Shown piece by piece: positions 17,125 through 24,473 of a stretch of DNA of 31,825 nt. The position numbers and the translations under genes were made by a program. Source of the DNA: JAWXCM01 sp034408745 (GTDB lineage: Bacteria; Acidobacteriota; Terriglobia; Bryobacterales; Bryobacteraceae); NCBI GenBank assembly GCA_034408745.1, contig JAWXCM010000060.1:1-31825 (forward strand). The letters are read 5' to 3'. How positions within the stretch are numbered: position 1 is the stretch's first letter; each line of letters starts with the position of its first letter. The notes beneath the pieces are model-generated. The model saw only the letters and a list, made by a program, of their open reading frames with translations. It ran no database searches and was not told the origin of the DNA.

Positions 17125-18558
17125 TTACATCGGCCGGCTGTAGCCCTGCTGCCGGTAGCGTTCCAGCAGCGCGGTGAGCCTTTCCACCACGTCCCGCCGC
17201 TCCATCCACAGGTTGCGTGTTTCGGCCGGGTCGTCCTTCAGGTTGTAGAGCTGTCCCTGCGGGCCGCCGGGTTTCGGATCCACGTGCTGCGGCGGGCTGA
17301 ATCCACCGGAGCCGAGTTCGAAGATGAGCTTCCACGTGCCGTCGCGAACGGCAAAGATACCGAGGTTCGAATGATGGACTATGGCCTGCCGGATCGGCGA
17401 TTTGGCTTCGTTTCGCAGAGCGGGCAGCAGGTTGTAGCTGTCCTCCCCCGCGTTCTTCGGCAACTGGAACCCCGTGATCGCCGCCGCGGTGGCCATCAGG
17501 TCCGACAGGCAGCCGAGCTGGCTGCTGGACGCGCCCGCCGGAATCTGCCCCGGCCAGCGAGCCAGGAACGGGATCCGGTGCCCGCCCTCCCACGCGTCGG
17601 CCTTCTCACCGCGCCAGTTCGCGTTCGCGCGGTGGGCGAACTTCTCTTTGTCTTCAATCTTCCAGTCGGCACCGTTGTCGCTGGTGAAGACAAGCAGCGT
17701 GTTCGACGCCGCCCCTGTTTCCTCCAGCGTCTTCATAATCCGCCCGAGCACCGCGTCCACCTGCGCTACAAAGTCGCCATAAATGCCCGCCTTCGACTTC
17801 CCCTGGTACTCCTTCAGCGGAACCCAGGGCGTGTGCGGCGCGGTCAGCGCCATGTAGAGAAAGAATGGCTGCGATTTGGCGGCGCGCTCCCGGATGATGG
17901 AATCCGCCTTGTCCGCAATGGTCGGCAGAACCTTCGGAATGTCGAACCCCGGTGAAATCGGACCCTGCCGCCAGAAGACGCCTCGGGGCTCGTTCTTGCC
18001 GGGCGTGGTCGCGGTGGGCTGCTCCACCACACGGTCGTTCTCAAACCAAAGATACGGGTCCATGTCGAGCGACGCCGGAATCCCAAAGTAATAGTCGAAC
18101 CCGTGATCCCGCGGGCCTGGGCGCAACGGCTTCGAGTAGTCCGCCTTCTCCGCTTCCCCCAGCCCCAGGTGCCACTTGCCGACTCCCGCCGTGTAATATC
18201 CCTGACGCTGCAGCATGCCCGGAACCGTCAGCCTGCCCTTGTCGATCAGGTTCGGCGAGTAGCCCCACAGAACACCCTTCTTCAGCGAACTGCGCCAGCA
18301 GTACCGGCCGGTCAGGATTGCGTAGCGCGTCGGGGTGCACACGGCCGACGCTGAATGCATGTCCGTAAACCGGATTCCCTGGGACGCGAGCCGGTCCGCG
18401 TTTGGCGTGGGCACCGCCGATTCGGCGTTATAACACCGCAGGTCTCCCCAGCCGAGATCGTCGGCAAGGATGTACACGACGTTGGGCCGGTTTGGTGTAG
18501 CTGCCACTGAGGGAAGAGCAGCGACAGCGGAAGACAGTAGGAAACGACGGCGATTCAT
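17125..18558 (-). CDS. Exported Cys-type sulfatase, first gene of operon
   Basis: A 477-residue sulfatase. The leader MNRRRFLLSSAVAALPSVAA is of Tat type and fixes the start at ATG 18558 (a GTG at 18576 is an alternative). NVVYILADDLGWGDLRCYN carries metal-binding Asps; C74-T-P-T-R78 is the formylglycine signature; FTSDNGA is present later. It resembles the sulfatase at 10815-12350 in length and in the segment after the signature, so the two may be paralogues with related substrates. It is the first gene of the four-gene run that continues to 10815; the promoter should lie between 18559 and 18683, but I see no clear boxes. Confidence 0.92.
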   Translation of the reverse strand: MNRRRFLLSSAVAALPSVAATPNRPNVVYILADDLGWGDLRCYNAESAVPTPNADRLASQGIRFTDMHSASAVCTPTRYAILTGRYCWRSSLKKGVLWGYSPNLIDKGRLTVPGMLQRQGYYTAGVGKWHLGLGEAEKADYSKPLRPGPRDHGFDYYFGIPASLDMDPYLWFENDRVVEQPTATTPGKNEPRGVFWRQGPISPGFDIPKVLPTIADKADSIIRERAAKSQPFFLYMALTAPHTPWVPLKEYQGKSKAGIYGDFVAQVDAVLGRIMKTLEETGAASNTLLVFTSDNGADWKIEDKEKFAHRANANWRGEKADAWEGGHRIPFLARWPGQIPAGASSSQLGCLSDLMATAAAITGFQLPKNAGEDSYNLLPALRNEAKSPIRQAIVHHSNLGIFAVRDGTWKLIFELGSGGFSPPQHVDPKPGGPQGQLYNLKDDPAETRNLWMERRDVVERLTALLERYRQQGYSRPM

Positions 18559-18683
18559 AGGCGGCCTGGGCCACAATTCTATACCCGCTCAAAGGCGTAT
18601 ACAATGTCGAAAGTGAGTGACACACCCGTGAATCACGCTGCCAATTCCGTGATTTCACAAGGTTCGGAGCCGGACCACCCGGA

Positions 18684-19198
18684 GTGGCACGCACAGACAG
18701 CGCGAATCGTCGCCAGGACTGGATGAGCGTCGGAACCAGTCAGGCGCTGGAGTTCGGCGCGGGTCAGCTGCGGCTCTCGTGCCCCCAGTTCGGGACTGAA
18801 CTGAATGCGAGACTCGCCGACGGTGCCCTGAAGGGAAGCTACGGAAGCACGAAAGATGGAGTGCACGCGTTCACGGCTTTCGCGTACTGCACCTGCACAT
18901 ACGAGGGAGACGCTGGTCCCGACATCACTGGAAACTGGGACATTGCCGAGTCAGGCTGGCGGCTTACTCTGCAGCGGGAGGGCGAGGACACGCTCGCTAC
19001 TGTCACCACTTCTGCCGGGAAAGTGGGACCGCTGAAGGCCGCTTCGACGGACTGACGTTCACACTGCACTACTTCGACGGCGCGCGTGCGCTGCTCGCCG
19101 AACTGGAGGTTAGGAAAGACGGTGGGCTCGACGTAGTGTGGAAGGAACCGGGACAGGAGGTCAGGAAATACAAGGCGGTCAGGGCGAAGGAACTCTGA
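18684..19198 (+). pseudogene. Frameshifted remnant, possibly of a TlpA/redoxin-type secreted protein
   Basis: The frame from GTG 18684 runs to TGA 19055. It contains FGAGQLRLSCPQFGTELNA, CTCTYEGDAGPDITGNWDI and WRLTLQREG. From about 19035 another frame continues the same style of sequence (GRFDGLTFTLHYFDGARALL, ending VRKYKAVRAKEL) to TGA 19198. The FDG..FDG(A)RA(L) pattern resembles the N-terminal beta domain that precedes the thioredoxin fold in some TlpA-like proteins of acidobacteria and bacteroidetes, but the CxxC redox domain itself is missing. I am not sure of the family. The region abuts the tRNA scar. Confidence 0.35.
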
Positions 19199-19231
19199 TC
19201 GGAGGAACGGAAAAGGGGTGGTGGGGTTAGT

Positions 19232-19276
19232 TGGTCGGGCTGGCGAGATTCGAACTCGCGACCTCTTGCACCCCAA
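19232..19276 (-). other. tRNA-Pro(GGG) 3' fragment, probable att site
   Basis: On the minus strand this 45-base segment reads as the end of a tRNA: anticodon loop TTGGGGT (anticodon GGG), 3' anticodon stem GCAAG, variable AGGTC, T-arm GCGAG-TTCGAAT-CTCGC, acceptor CAGCCCG, discriminator A and CCA. The 5' half (CGGGCTG..., D-arm, 5' anticodon stem) is absent upstream, so it is not a complete gene. Integrases commonly recombine in tRNA 3' halves, leaving such copies at one end of an island. The integrase and the partner tRNA are outside the window. Confidence 0.75.
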
Positions 19277-19305
19277 CGAAGAAACGGTGTGTTGGGTGCA
19301 AGAGG
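19262..19305. repeat. Inverted repeat at the tRNA scar
   Basis: CCTCTTGCACCCCAAC (19262-19277) and GTTGGGTGCAAGAGG (19291-19305) are reverse complements apart from one extra C, separated by 13 bases. The left arm belongs to the tRNA fragment. Such paired arms around a short spacer are how tyrosine integrases bind core sites, so this is a candidate crossover region; function is inferred. Confidence 0.6.
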
Positions 19306-19699
19306 GGTGTTGCAAACGCAGCTACTTAGCGTTTTGCGTGTGGTACAGAAGTGGTACAAAATACCTCGTTTTGAGGGTTTTGGTACAGTTCTGGTACATT
19401 GATTTACCGCGTCGGGAACTGGTCCAGCAGAGAGTTCCGCCGGTGAGTATTGCGCGTCAGGATGCTTGCTCGAAGTCTCAACGCAGTGGCATGTTTCGCA
19501 CGCTTCCCCGGAGTCAACAATGTTGGCGGGGCCAGCCCAGCTGTCAGCGTGGTCCGACCGTTCACCAACATCGCCCCCACCACATAAGCCTTGTCGCAAG
19601 CACGTCGAATTGCTCCTGCGGTGGACCTTCTATCCGCGGCACTGCACCACGCTCAGCGCATGAGCATTAGCGAGGGTCGAATACAATTAATCCTGCAAT
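19306..19699. other. Gene-free interval with four TGGTACA boxes
   Basis: No convincing gene is seen between the tRNA scar and the NACHT gene. TGGTACA occurs at 19341, 19352, 19381 and 19392: two pairs, each with 11-bp spacing, the pairs 40 bp apart, so all lie on about the same face of the helix. This layout suits integrase arm-type or excisionase sites beside an att core, which is an inference. The rest (19400-19690) holds short open frames without recognisable homology. Confidence 0.5.
19682..19687 (+). promoter_or_regulatory. Possible -10 box for the NACHT gene
   Basis: TACAAT ends 12 bases before the ATG at 19700, with no good -35 at the usual distance and no Shine-Dalgarno sequence before the ATG. 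If it is used, the mRNA would be nearly leaderless. Confidence 0.25.
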
Positions 19700-22621
19700 A
19701 TGCCAGCTCCGATCGCGTTTATCTCCTCCACTTCCGATGACCTGAAGCAGCATCGCGAGCAGGCCGCGCGAGCAGCCCAGGCGAGCGGCTTCTTTCCGCT
19801 AATGATGGAGTACTTTCCGTCTGACGGCTCCCAGCCGTCGCTCGACGTCTGCCTCAGTCATGTAGCCCGGGCTGAAGTCGCAATCGTCCTCGTTGCGCAC
19901 CGATATGGCTGGGTGCCGGAAGGTTCGTCCAATCCCGACGCAAAAAGCATTACCTGGCTCGAGTGCGAGCACGCGTGTCGAGTCAGGAAGATCGAAGTCC
20001 TGGCTTTTCTCGTTCATCCCGATCACCACTGGCCGCCCGATCTCCGCGAGAATTATCGCCTCGTCACCGAGCAGGCAAAGCGTGGTATCAGGAAAGAAGT
20101 CAACCGCAACGAAACAAAACTCGGACAGTTCAAGGCAGAACTCAATCGGTTTGTCAGAGGCACGTTTACAGATGCAACCAGCGTACGAGCCCTCGTATCA
20201 GAATCCCTATCCGCGTGGAAAGAGCGACATCCGAGTATCGAGACGACGAACTCCGACAATACCGATAACTACCTGGAGAATCTCGAAGATGAGAATCGAC
20301 TGATTCGCATTAAGGGCCTTCGTTCCAGGCGTGCCGAGCCGTACTCGTTCGGCATCGACGAAATCTATATTTCCCTGACTACACTCACTTCTGGTGAGAA
20401 GCAGGGACACAAACCGACAACGGCATTGACGGAACCTCAGGGGCGCACAGCCCTGGAGCGAGCGCTCTCCGAACGCAAGCTTGTCCTCCTTGGCGAACCC
20501 GGGTCCGGCAAATCCACGTTCCTGCGACGAGTCGCGTTTGAACTTTGCCGCAACCTGCGCGGGACACGGACCGCCGATACGCCCTTGTTTCTGGGTGAAC
20601 GGGACAAACGGTTCCCGATTCTGATCCGAGCCGCCGACCTCGCGAAGCGACTGGCGGATCCGGATCGTCCGGCGAAACCCGATGATTCTCCCGACTGGAT
20701 TCCCTGGTTTCTCGGAAGGCAGAATGCGGAGTACAAATGGGGATTGAACGAAGCATTTTTCCGGCAACGGCTCGAACGGGAAGGCAACTGTCTGCTCATG
20801 GTGGACGGTCTCGACGAGACGCCGGACCGCAGGGTCCGTGAGCGCATTTCCCGAATTTTTGAGAAAGCGACTCGCGCCTTTAGCCGCTGCGGCTTCCTGG
20901 TGACCACACGCGACCAGACCTACTGGGGTGACGCTGTACTCACCGGGTTTCAGACTCTTCGTATAGGCAATCTCGAAATGACGGAGATGCGGACGTTCTT
21001 CCGACACTTTGCCAAAGCCCTGGCGCTGACTGAGGCAGAGTCGAAGACCTTCAACGATGCACTCGAAGACGCCGTGAACCACCGGATCGAAATACGAGAG
21101 ATGGCGCGGAATCCCGTGATGCTGACCGCGCTGGCGGTATTGCAGCACAATGGCCAACGCCTCCCCGAGCACCGCGTGGATCTGTACGACGAGATTCTGC
21201 GATGGCTGGCTGCGGCCCGTGAGGGGAAGCCGGGCCGCCCACCGGCAGACAAATGTCTGGAGTTTCTGAGGAGAATTGCTCTTGTCATGCAGGACCAGAC
21301 GGGCGGCCGCGTAGTCCAGATCAACAAGCGTTCCGCAGCGGAGTTGTCCCAGCGAATGTTAGGGGGGACCGTGGAGCAGAATGAATTGCTCCTGGAAAAT
21401 GAGACGGAAGACAGCGGCATTCTCTCACCTGTAGGTCGAACTGATTTGAAATTCTGGCACCTGAGCTTTCAGGAATACCTTGCGGCCCGCGAGATCGCAA
21501 GCCTGACCGAAACCGAGCAGATCGAACGCGTGGTCACCAGCGGCAAGCTGTACAAGGCGGAATGGCGGGAGATGATGCGGCTGCTCGGAGGTGTGTTGCG
21601 TCAGCAGGGAGAGGCCAAGATCGAGGGCTTGTTCCAGGCTATTCTCTCGGCGCGAGGGTCATCCCTTCCCGAGCAGGCCCGCTGCGCTGGCTTGCTCGGT
21701 TCCATGATGCGTGACCTGTCCGGCATGGGCTACAAGCCCGAGACCCCGGACTACCCAGCGGTATTGCAGTCGCTGGACCGGATTTTTGTCGCAGCCGAAG
21801 CGGCCACCCTCGACCTGAAGACCAGGATTGAAGCGGCGGAGGCACTGGGCAACATCGGCGACCCCAGACTGGAGGCAGATAATCGGATCACGATCTCGGC
21901 GGGAACTTACTGGATGGGGGCGCAGCGGAAGAAGCCAACGGGCCAAAATTACGACCCCGAAGCGAGAGATGACGAATCGCCAGTGCACGAAGTAAAGCTT
22001 CGGGCGTACCGCATCGGGCGGTTTCCGGTAACTGTCCAGGAATTCGCGGCCTTTCTGGAAAATGGTGGATACCGCGCACGCGACCACTGGGCCGAAGGAG
22101 GATTCGGCCAATTCGAGCAGCCGGATCGCTGGGAGGAACAGGGTCCGCATCTCAATCGACCGGTAACAGGCGTGAGCTGGTACGAGGCTGCGGCCTACTG
22201 CGCCTGGGCAGGAGGACGGCTGCCGACGGAAGCGGAGTGGGAGCGGTCGGCCAGAGGGCCAAACTCCAGCGGGTACCCCTGGGGAAATGAGCCCGGGCTG
22301 GACCCCTCCCGGGCCAACTACAATTTCTCCGGGAGTCCAGGCGCTCCGGCACCGGTCGGGGTGTTTCCTGCGGGACACAGCTCCGAGGGCTTGAGCGATC
22401 TTCTGGGAAATGTTTGGGAGTGGTGCAGCGACTGGTATGGCGGGTACTCGGACAAAAAGCATGAGGATCCGGCAGGCCCGCCGAGCGGAAGGTCTCGTAT
22501 AGTGCGCGGCGGCTCCTGGAGCAACAATCCACGGAACGTCCGCGCGTCGTACCGTAACTACGACGGGCCATCGGTCCGGTACTACTATATCGGGTTTCGT
22601 TGTGCCGGGGAATTAGCTTGA
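19700..22621 (+). CDS. DUF4062-NACHT-FGE protein; first DGR target (variable protein 1)
   Basis: A 973-residue STAND-type protein. Residues ~5-110 are a DUF4062 domain (IAFISSTSDDLKQHREQA), a Rossmann-like domain often found at the N-terminus of NTPase sensors. The NACHT/STAND ATPase follows: Walker A GEPGSGKST (265-273), Walker B LLMVDGLDE (365-373) and sensor-like VTTRDQTY; FWHLSFQEYLAAREIA (~585-600) is a typical NACHT C-terminal block. Residues ~727-973 form an FGE/SUMF1-like domain of C-type-lectin fold (RLPTEAEWERSARG, LLGNVWEWCSDWY, GFRCAG). Its last ~37 residues are VR1 of the retroelement. The FGE catalytic cysteines are lacking, so a ligand-binding role is inferred. No membrane segment is evident: probably a cytosolic sensor. 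It stands alone, facing the RT operon tail to tail. Confidence 0.9.
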   Translation: MPAPIAFISSTSDDLKQHREQAARAAQASGFFPLMMEYFPSDGSQPSLDVCLSHVARAEVAIVLVAHRYGWVPEGSSNPDAKSITWLECEHACRVRKIEVLAFLVHPDHHWPPDLRENYRLVTEQAKRGIRKEVNRNETKLGQFKAELNRFVRGTFTDATSVRALVSESLSAWKERHPSIETTNSDNTDNYLENLEDENRLIRIKGLRSRRAEPYSFGIDEIYISLTTLTSGEKQGHKPTTALTEPQGRTALERALSERKLVLLGEPGSGKSTFLRRVAFELCRNLRGTRTADTPLFLGERDKRFPILIRAADLAKRLADPDRPAKPDDSPDWIPWFLGRQNAEYKWGLNEAFFRQRLEREGNCLLMVDGLDETPDRRVRERISRIFEKATRAFSRCGFLVTTRDQTYWGDAVLTGFQTLRIGNLEMTEMRTFFRHFAKALALTEAESKTFNDALEDAVNHRIEIREMARNPVMLTALAVLQHNGQRLPEHRVDLYDEILRWLAAAREGKPGRPPADKCLEFLRRIALVMQDQTGGRVVQINKRSAAELSQRMLGGTVEQNELLLENETEDSGILSPVGRTDLKFWHLSFQEYLAAREIASLTETEQIERVVTSGKLYKAEWREMMRLLGGVLRQQGEAKIEGLFQAILSARGSSLPEQARCAGLLGSMMRDLSGMGYKPETPDYPAVLQSLDRIFVAAEAATLDLKTRIEAAEALGNIGDPRLEADNRITISAGTYWMGAQRKKPTGQNYDPEARDDESPVHEVKLRAYRIGRFPVTVQEFAAFLENGGYRARDHWAEGGFGQFEQPDRWEEQGPHLNRPVTGVSWYEAAAYCAWAGGRLPTEAEWERSARGPNSSGYPWGNEPGLDPSRANYNFSGSPGAPAPVGVFPAGHSSEGLSDLLGNVWEWCSDWYGGYSDKKHEDPAGPPSGRSRIVRGGSWSNNPRNVRASYRNYDGPSVRYYYIGFRCAGELA
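22501..22609 (+). repeat. DGR variable repeat VR1
   Basis: This 109-base segment at the 3' end of the NACHT-FGE gene matches TR (22860-22968, opposite strand) base for base except at 10 positions. All ten are adenines in TR: four A-to-G and six A-to-T. Nine codons change, e.g. Asn to Ser, Gln to Arg, Asn to Tyr (three Asn codons), Glu to Gly, Asn to Val. The last ~22 bases (from the ATC codon on) are unchanged and may act as the IMH-type initiation segment. Adenine-restricted change is the hallmark of retroelement-driven diversification. Confidence 0.97.
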
Positions 22622-22651
22622 GTGTTTTGGGTTTTCTGTTTTCGAGGGGGG

Positions 22652-22671
22652 CTGGGGGACCCTTCCCCCAG
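22652..22671 (+). promoter_or_regulatory. Hairpin downstream of VR1 (DGR target-recognition type)
   Basis: CTGGGGGA and TCCCCCAG form a perfect 8-bp stem with 4-nt loop CCCT, 42 bases after VR1. The Bordetella phage DGR needs a stem-loop of the same dimensions downstream of its VR. A second copy with a compensatory pair lies after VR2, while TR has none. Termination is less likely, since the T-run here (after five bases) is not shared by the VR2 copy. Confidence 0.8.
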
Positions 22672-22685
22672 GGACGTTTTTTGGG

Positions 22686-22803
22686 CCCGGGCTGACGTTC
22701 GCCGCAAGGCTACCAGAAAGCCCGGGTTCACTTGCTGTTTGGCGCACATGGCGCGCCGGGAGACACGGCCCGGAAACGGAGGAAGCACACCCGAAACCTC
22801 CGT
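22686..22803 (-). other. Structured spacer downstream of TR, possible TR-RNA 3' region
   Basis: The 250 bases between TR and VR1 hold no gene. Two inverted repeats are clear: CCCGGGCT/AGCCCGGG (22686-22693 with 22719-22726, 25-nt loop) and ACGGAGG/CCTCCGT (22776-22782 with 22797-22803, 14-nt loop). On the minus strand they follow TR and would be part of its transcript. In known systems the RNA flanking TR is needed for binding by RT and Avd, so a similar role is inferred here. No good terminator is seen. Confidence 0.4.
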
Positions 22804-22859
22804 AAAGGGTCCGGCTCTGGCCCACGATCCGCGATCCTCAGCGGACCGCGCTCCGCCTA

Positions 22860-22968
22860 CCCGGCACAACGAAACCCGATATTGTTGTTCCGGTTCGTTG
22901 GCTCGTCGTTGTTACGGTACGACGCGCGGACGTTCTGTGGATTGTTGTTCCAGGAGCCGCCGCGCACT
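22860..22968 (-). repeat. DGR template repeat (TR)
   Basis: This 109-base segment, read on the minus strand, is the invariant template of VR1 and VR2. In the target frame it holds eight AAC and two AAT codons; mutation of adenines in AAY gives many amino acids but never a stop. It contains 29 adenines, of which VR1 shows 10 and VR2 14 replaced. Its first 57 bases are also the last 18 codons and stop of the RT gene, in a different frame from that of the targets. It lacks the downstream hairpin found after both VRs, which is how TR is spared from homing in known DGRs. Confidence 0.97.
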
Positions 22969-24036
22969 TCGGCCGTGTTCCGCTGCAATCAGAATACACG
23001 AGTCGAACAGTTGTGTTCGCAGGCGCCAGGTATCACCAAACGCAGCATGGCCGAGCCACGACTGAACCCGGCACCGCAAGTCGTCGAAACTGATGCGTCC
23101 GTCGTGATACTTCTCCTCCATCAGTCGCAGCCGGCGCCTCATTCGGACTACGTTTGGCCGTGCAATGCGAGCCTGGCCTGGCAGCAGCCTCCAGCCGAGG
23201 AACGTCAATCCTTCAGCGCACGCGTACACTCGCGACTTGCGTTCGTGCAGGGAGAGACGGCAGGTGTCGAGGAAGGTCTCTATTCGTTCCCGCATTGCCC
23301 TGAGCTCTTGTTTGTCGTTGCCGAACAAGACGAAGTCATCGACGTAACGCAGGTAGAGGGAAGGCTGCAACTCGCGCAGAACAAAGTGATCGAGCCCATT
23401 GAGATAGACGTTGCCAAAGAACTGCGACGTCTGATTTCCAATCGGCATGCCCCGCCGGCGACTCGCCGGAGTGAACAGCGTGTCGCCCGGGAAATAGTGC
23501 TCGACCGACTCCTGCGGATTCGAGCCGTCGATTATGCGCGATGCAAGGTCAAGAGTGCGACGGCACTTCACTACTCGAGCCAGTAAGCCCTTCAGGATCT
23601 CGTGATCCATCGATGGGAAGTACTTCCGGATATCGCACTTCAGCACGTAGCGGGAACTCCGGCATGCCTCACGCGCCAGAGTCAATGCGCGGTGCTGTCC
23701 AAAGCCCTTTCTGGAAGCGAAGGAGTAATCGGTGAAGCGTGCTTCAAAGACCGGCTCCAGCACACGAGTAAGCGCGTGGTGCACGACGCGGTCCCGAAAT
23801 GGCGCAGCGGAGATCTGCCGGCTCTTTCCGTCATGAATCCAGAAGGTGCGATACGCGCCAGGCCGGTACGAGTCACTTGCCAGTTCGCTCTGAAGCCGGC
23901 AGAGATTCGCTTCCAACTCGTGCAGAAACCGTGCGACATCGGGCCGGCTGCGCTTCCCGCGTGCCGCCTGACGCGCTGACTCCATCAGGTTTCCCCAGTC
24001 AATGATCTTTTCGTAGAGATTACCGGCTCGCTTCAC
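22912..24036 (-). CDS. DGR-type reverse transcriptase
   Basis: A 374-residue reverse transcriptase that copies TR RNA into adenine-mutated cDNA. Motifs in order: QISAAPFRDRVVHHAL (~74-89), YSFASRKGFGQHRA (~104-117), catalytic LKCDIRKYFPSMDH (132-145, Asp135), MPIGNQTSQ (197-205), the active-site YVDD (231-234) and GLTFLGWRL (~276). The IGxxxSQ form of motif 4 is the recognised mark of DGR RTs, against QGxxxSP in retroviral and group II enzymes. There is no maturase or endonuclease domain. Start is GTG 24036, with AGGA seven bases upstream, overlapping the Avd gene by 17 bases. The last 18 codons lie inside TR. Confidence 0.96.
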   Translation of the reverse strand: MKRAGNLYEKIIDWGNLMESARQAARGKRSRPDVARFLHELEANLCRLQSELASDSYRPGAYRTFWIHDGKSRQISAAPFRDRVVHHALTRVLEPVFEARFTDYSFASRKGFGQHRALTLAREACRSSRYVLKCDIRKYFPSMDHEILKGLLARVVKCRRTLDLASRIIDGSNPQESVEHYFPGDTLFTPASRRRGMPIGNQTSQFFGNVYLNGLDHFVLRELQPSLYLRYVDDFVLFGNDKQELRAMRERIETFLDTCRLSLHERKSRVYACAEGLTFLGWRLLPGQARIARPNVVRMRRRLRLMEEKYHDGRISFDDLRCRVQSWLGHAAFGDTWRLRTQLFDSCILIAAEHGRSARRLLEQQSTERPRVVP

Positions 24037-24376
24037 GTGGAATCCTGGTGCTCTTTAACCAACCGCCAGTCATGCGGCCGACTTCGTCTAATGACTTGGC
24101 GGCGAACTCATAGCTGTCGACGCTAAGGACACGGAGATCCTTCGCGAGGCGAACCAGATACCGGATCCGGTTTACCTCCCTCACAGCCGCGCCAAGCGAA
24201 CCGGCGTTGCGCGACTGATACGTTGCATCCACCAGACTGAGCAAGAGTTCGAGCGAGGAAGCAATCAGGGTCTGCCCGATTGAAAACCGGTACGATTTCG
24301 GGAACTTCTCGACTTTAGGCACGATCCAGAGATTCCAGTCATATGCTTTCTGGACAACGATCGCGGGTTCGGTCAC
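24020..24376 (-). CDS. avd: Avd, DGR accessory variability determinant (four-helix bundle)
   Basis: A 118-residue, mostly helical protein of the Avd/S23 four-helix-bundle family. Avd forms a basic barrel-like pentamer that binds the RT and TR RNA and is needed for mutagenic homing. Sequence: DWNLWIVPKVEKFPKSYRFS at 13-32, a typical opening of the family, then helices around LIASSLELLLSLVDA, VREVNRIRYLVRLAKDL and YEFAAKSLDEVGRMTGGWLK. The open frame reaches 24493 inside VR2, but the real start is GTG 24376, since AGGAGGT lies six bases before it and the family motif begins just after. It sits between the second target gene and the RT. Confidence 0.92.
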   Translation of the reverse strand: MTEPAIVVQKAYDWNLWIVPKVEKFPKSYRFSIGQTLIASSLELLLSLVDATYQSRNAGSLGAAVREVNRIRYLVRLAKDLRVLSVDSYEFAAKSLDEVGRMTGGWLKSTRIPREASR

Positions 24377-24419
24377 TGCTACACCTCCTGGAAAAATTCC
24401 CTCGCTGCTTCGCAGCGCA

Positions 24420-24439
24420 ACGGGGGAAGGATCCCCCGC
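24420..24439 (-). promoter_or_regulatory. Hairpin downstream of VR2 (DGR target-recognition type)
   Basis: On the minus strand GCGGGGGA and TCCCCCGT pair (seven Watson-Crick pairs plus one G-T) around loop TCCT, 46 bases after VR2. Against the VR1 hairpin the second pair is C-G instead of T-A, a compensatory change that supports real pairing. The flank before it (TTGAGTGTTTTG, then TCGAGGGGG) is also shared with VR1. Confidence 0.78.
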
Positions 24440-24473
24440 ACCCCCTCGAAAAAAAAGGGAAAACTCAAAACAC

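Noticed and set aside
19218..19315. Complete tRNA gene
   Set aside because: Only the 3' part from the anticodon loop is present; no acceptor 5' strand (CGGGCTG) or D-arm lies upstream within tRNA distance.
19700..22621. Formylglycine-generating enzyme serving the sulfatases
   Set aside because: The active-site cysteines are absent and the corresponding stretch is hypervariable; the domain is fused to NACHT.
22652..22671. Rho-independent terminator of the NACHT gene
   Set aside because: The T-run comes five bases after the stem and is missing in the VR2 copy; a conserved DGR recognition hairpin explains both better, though a double role is possible.
22912..24036. Group II intron or retron reverse transcriptase
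   Set aside because: No maturase or endonuclease domain, no intron RNA features or msr/msd; the IGxxxSQ motif, Avd and TR/VR pairs identify a DGR.
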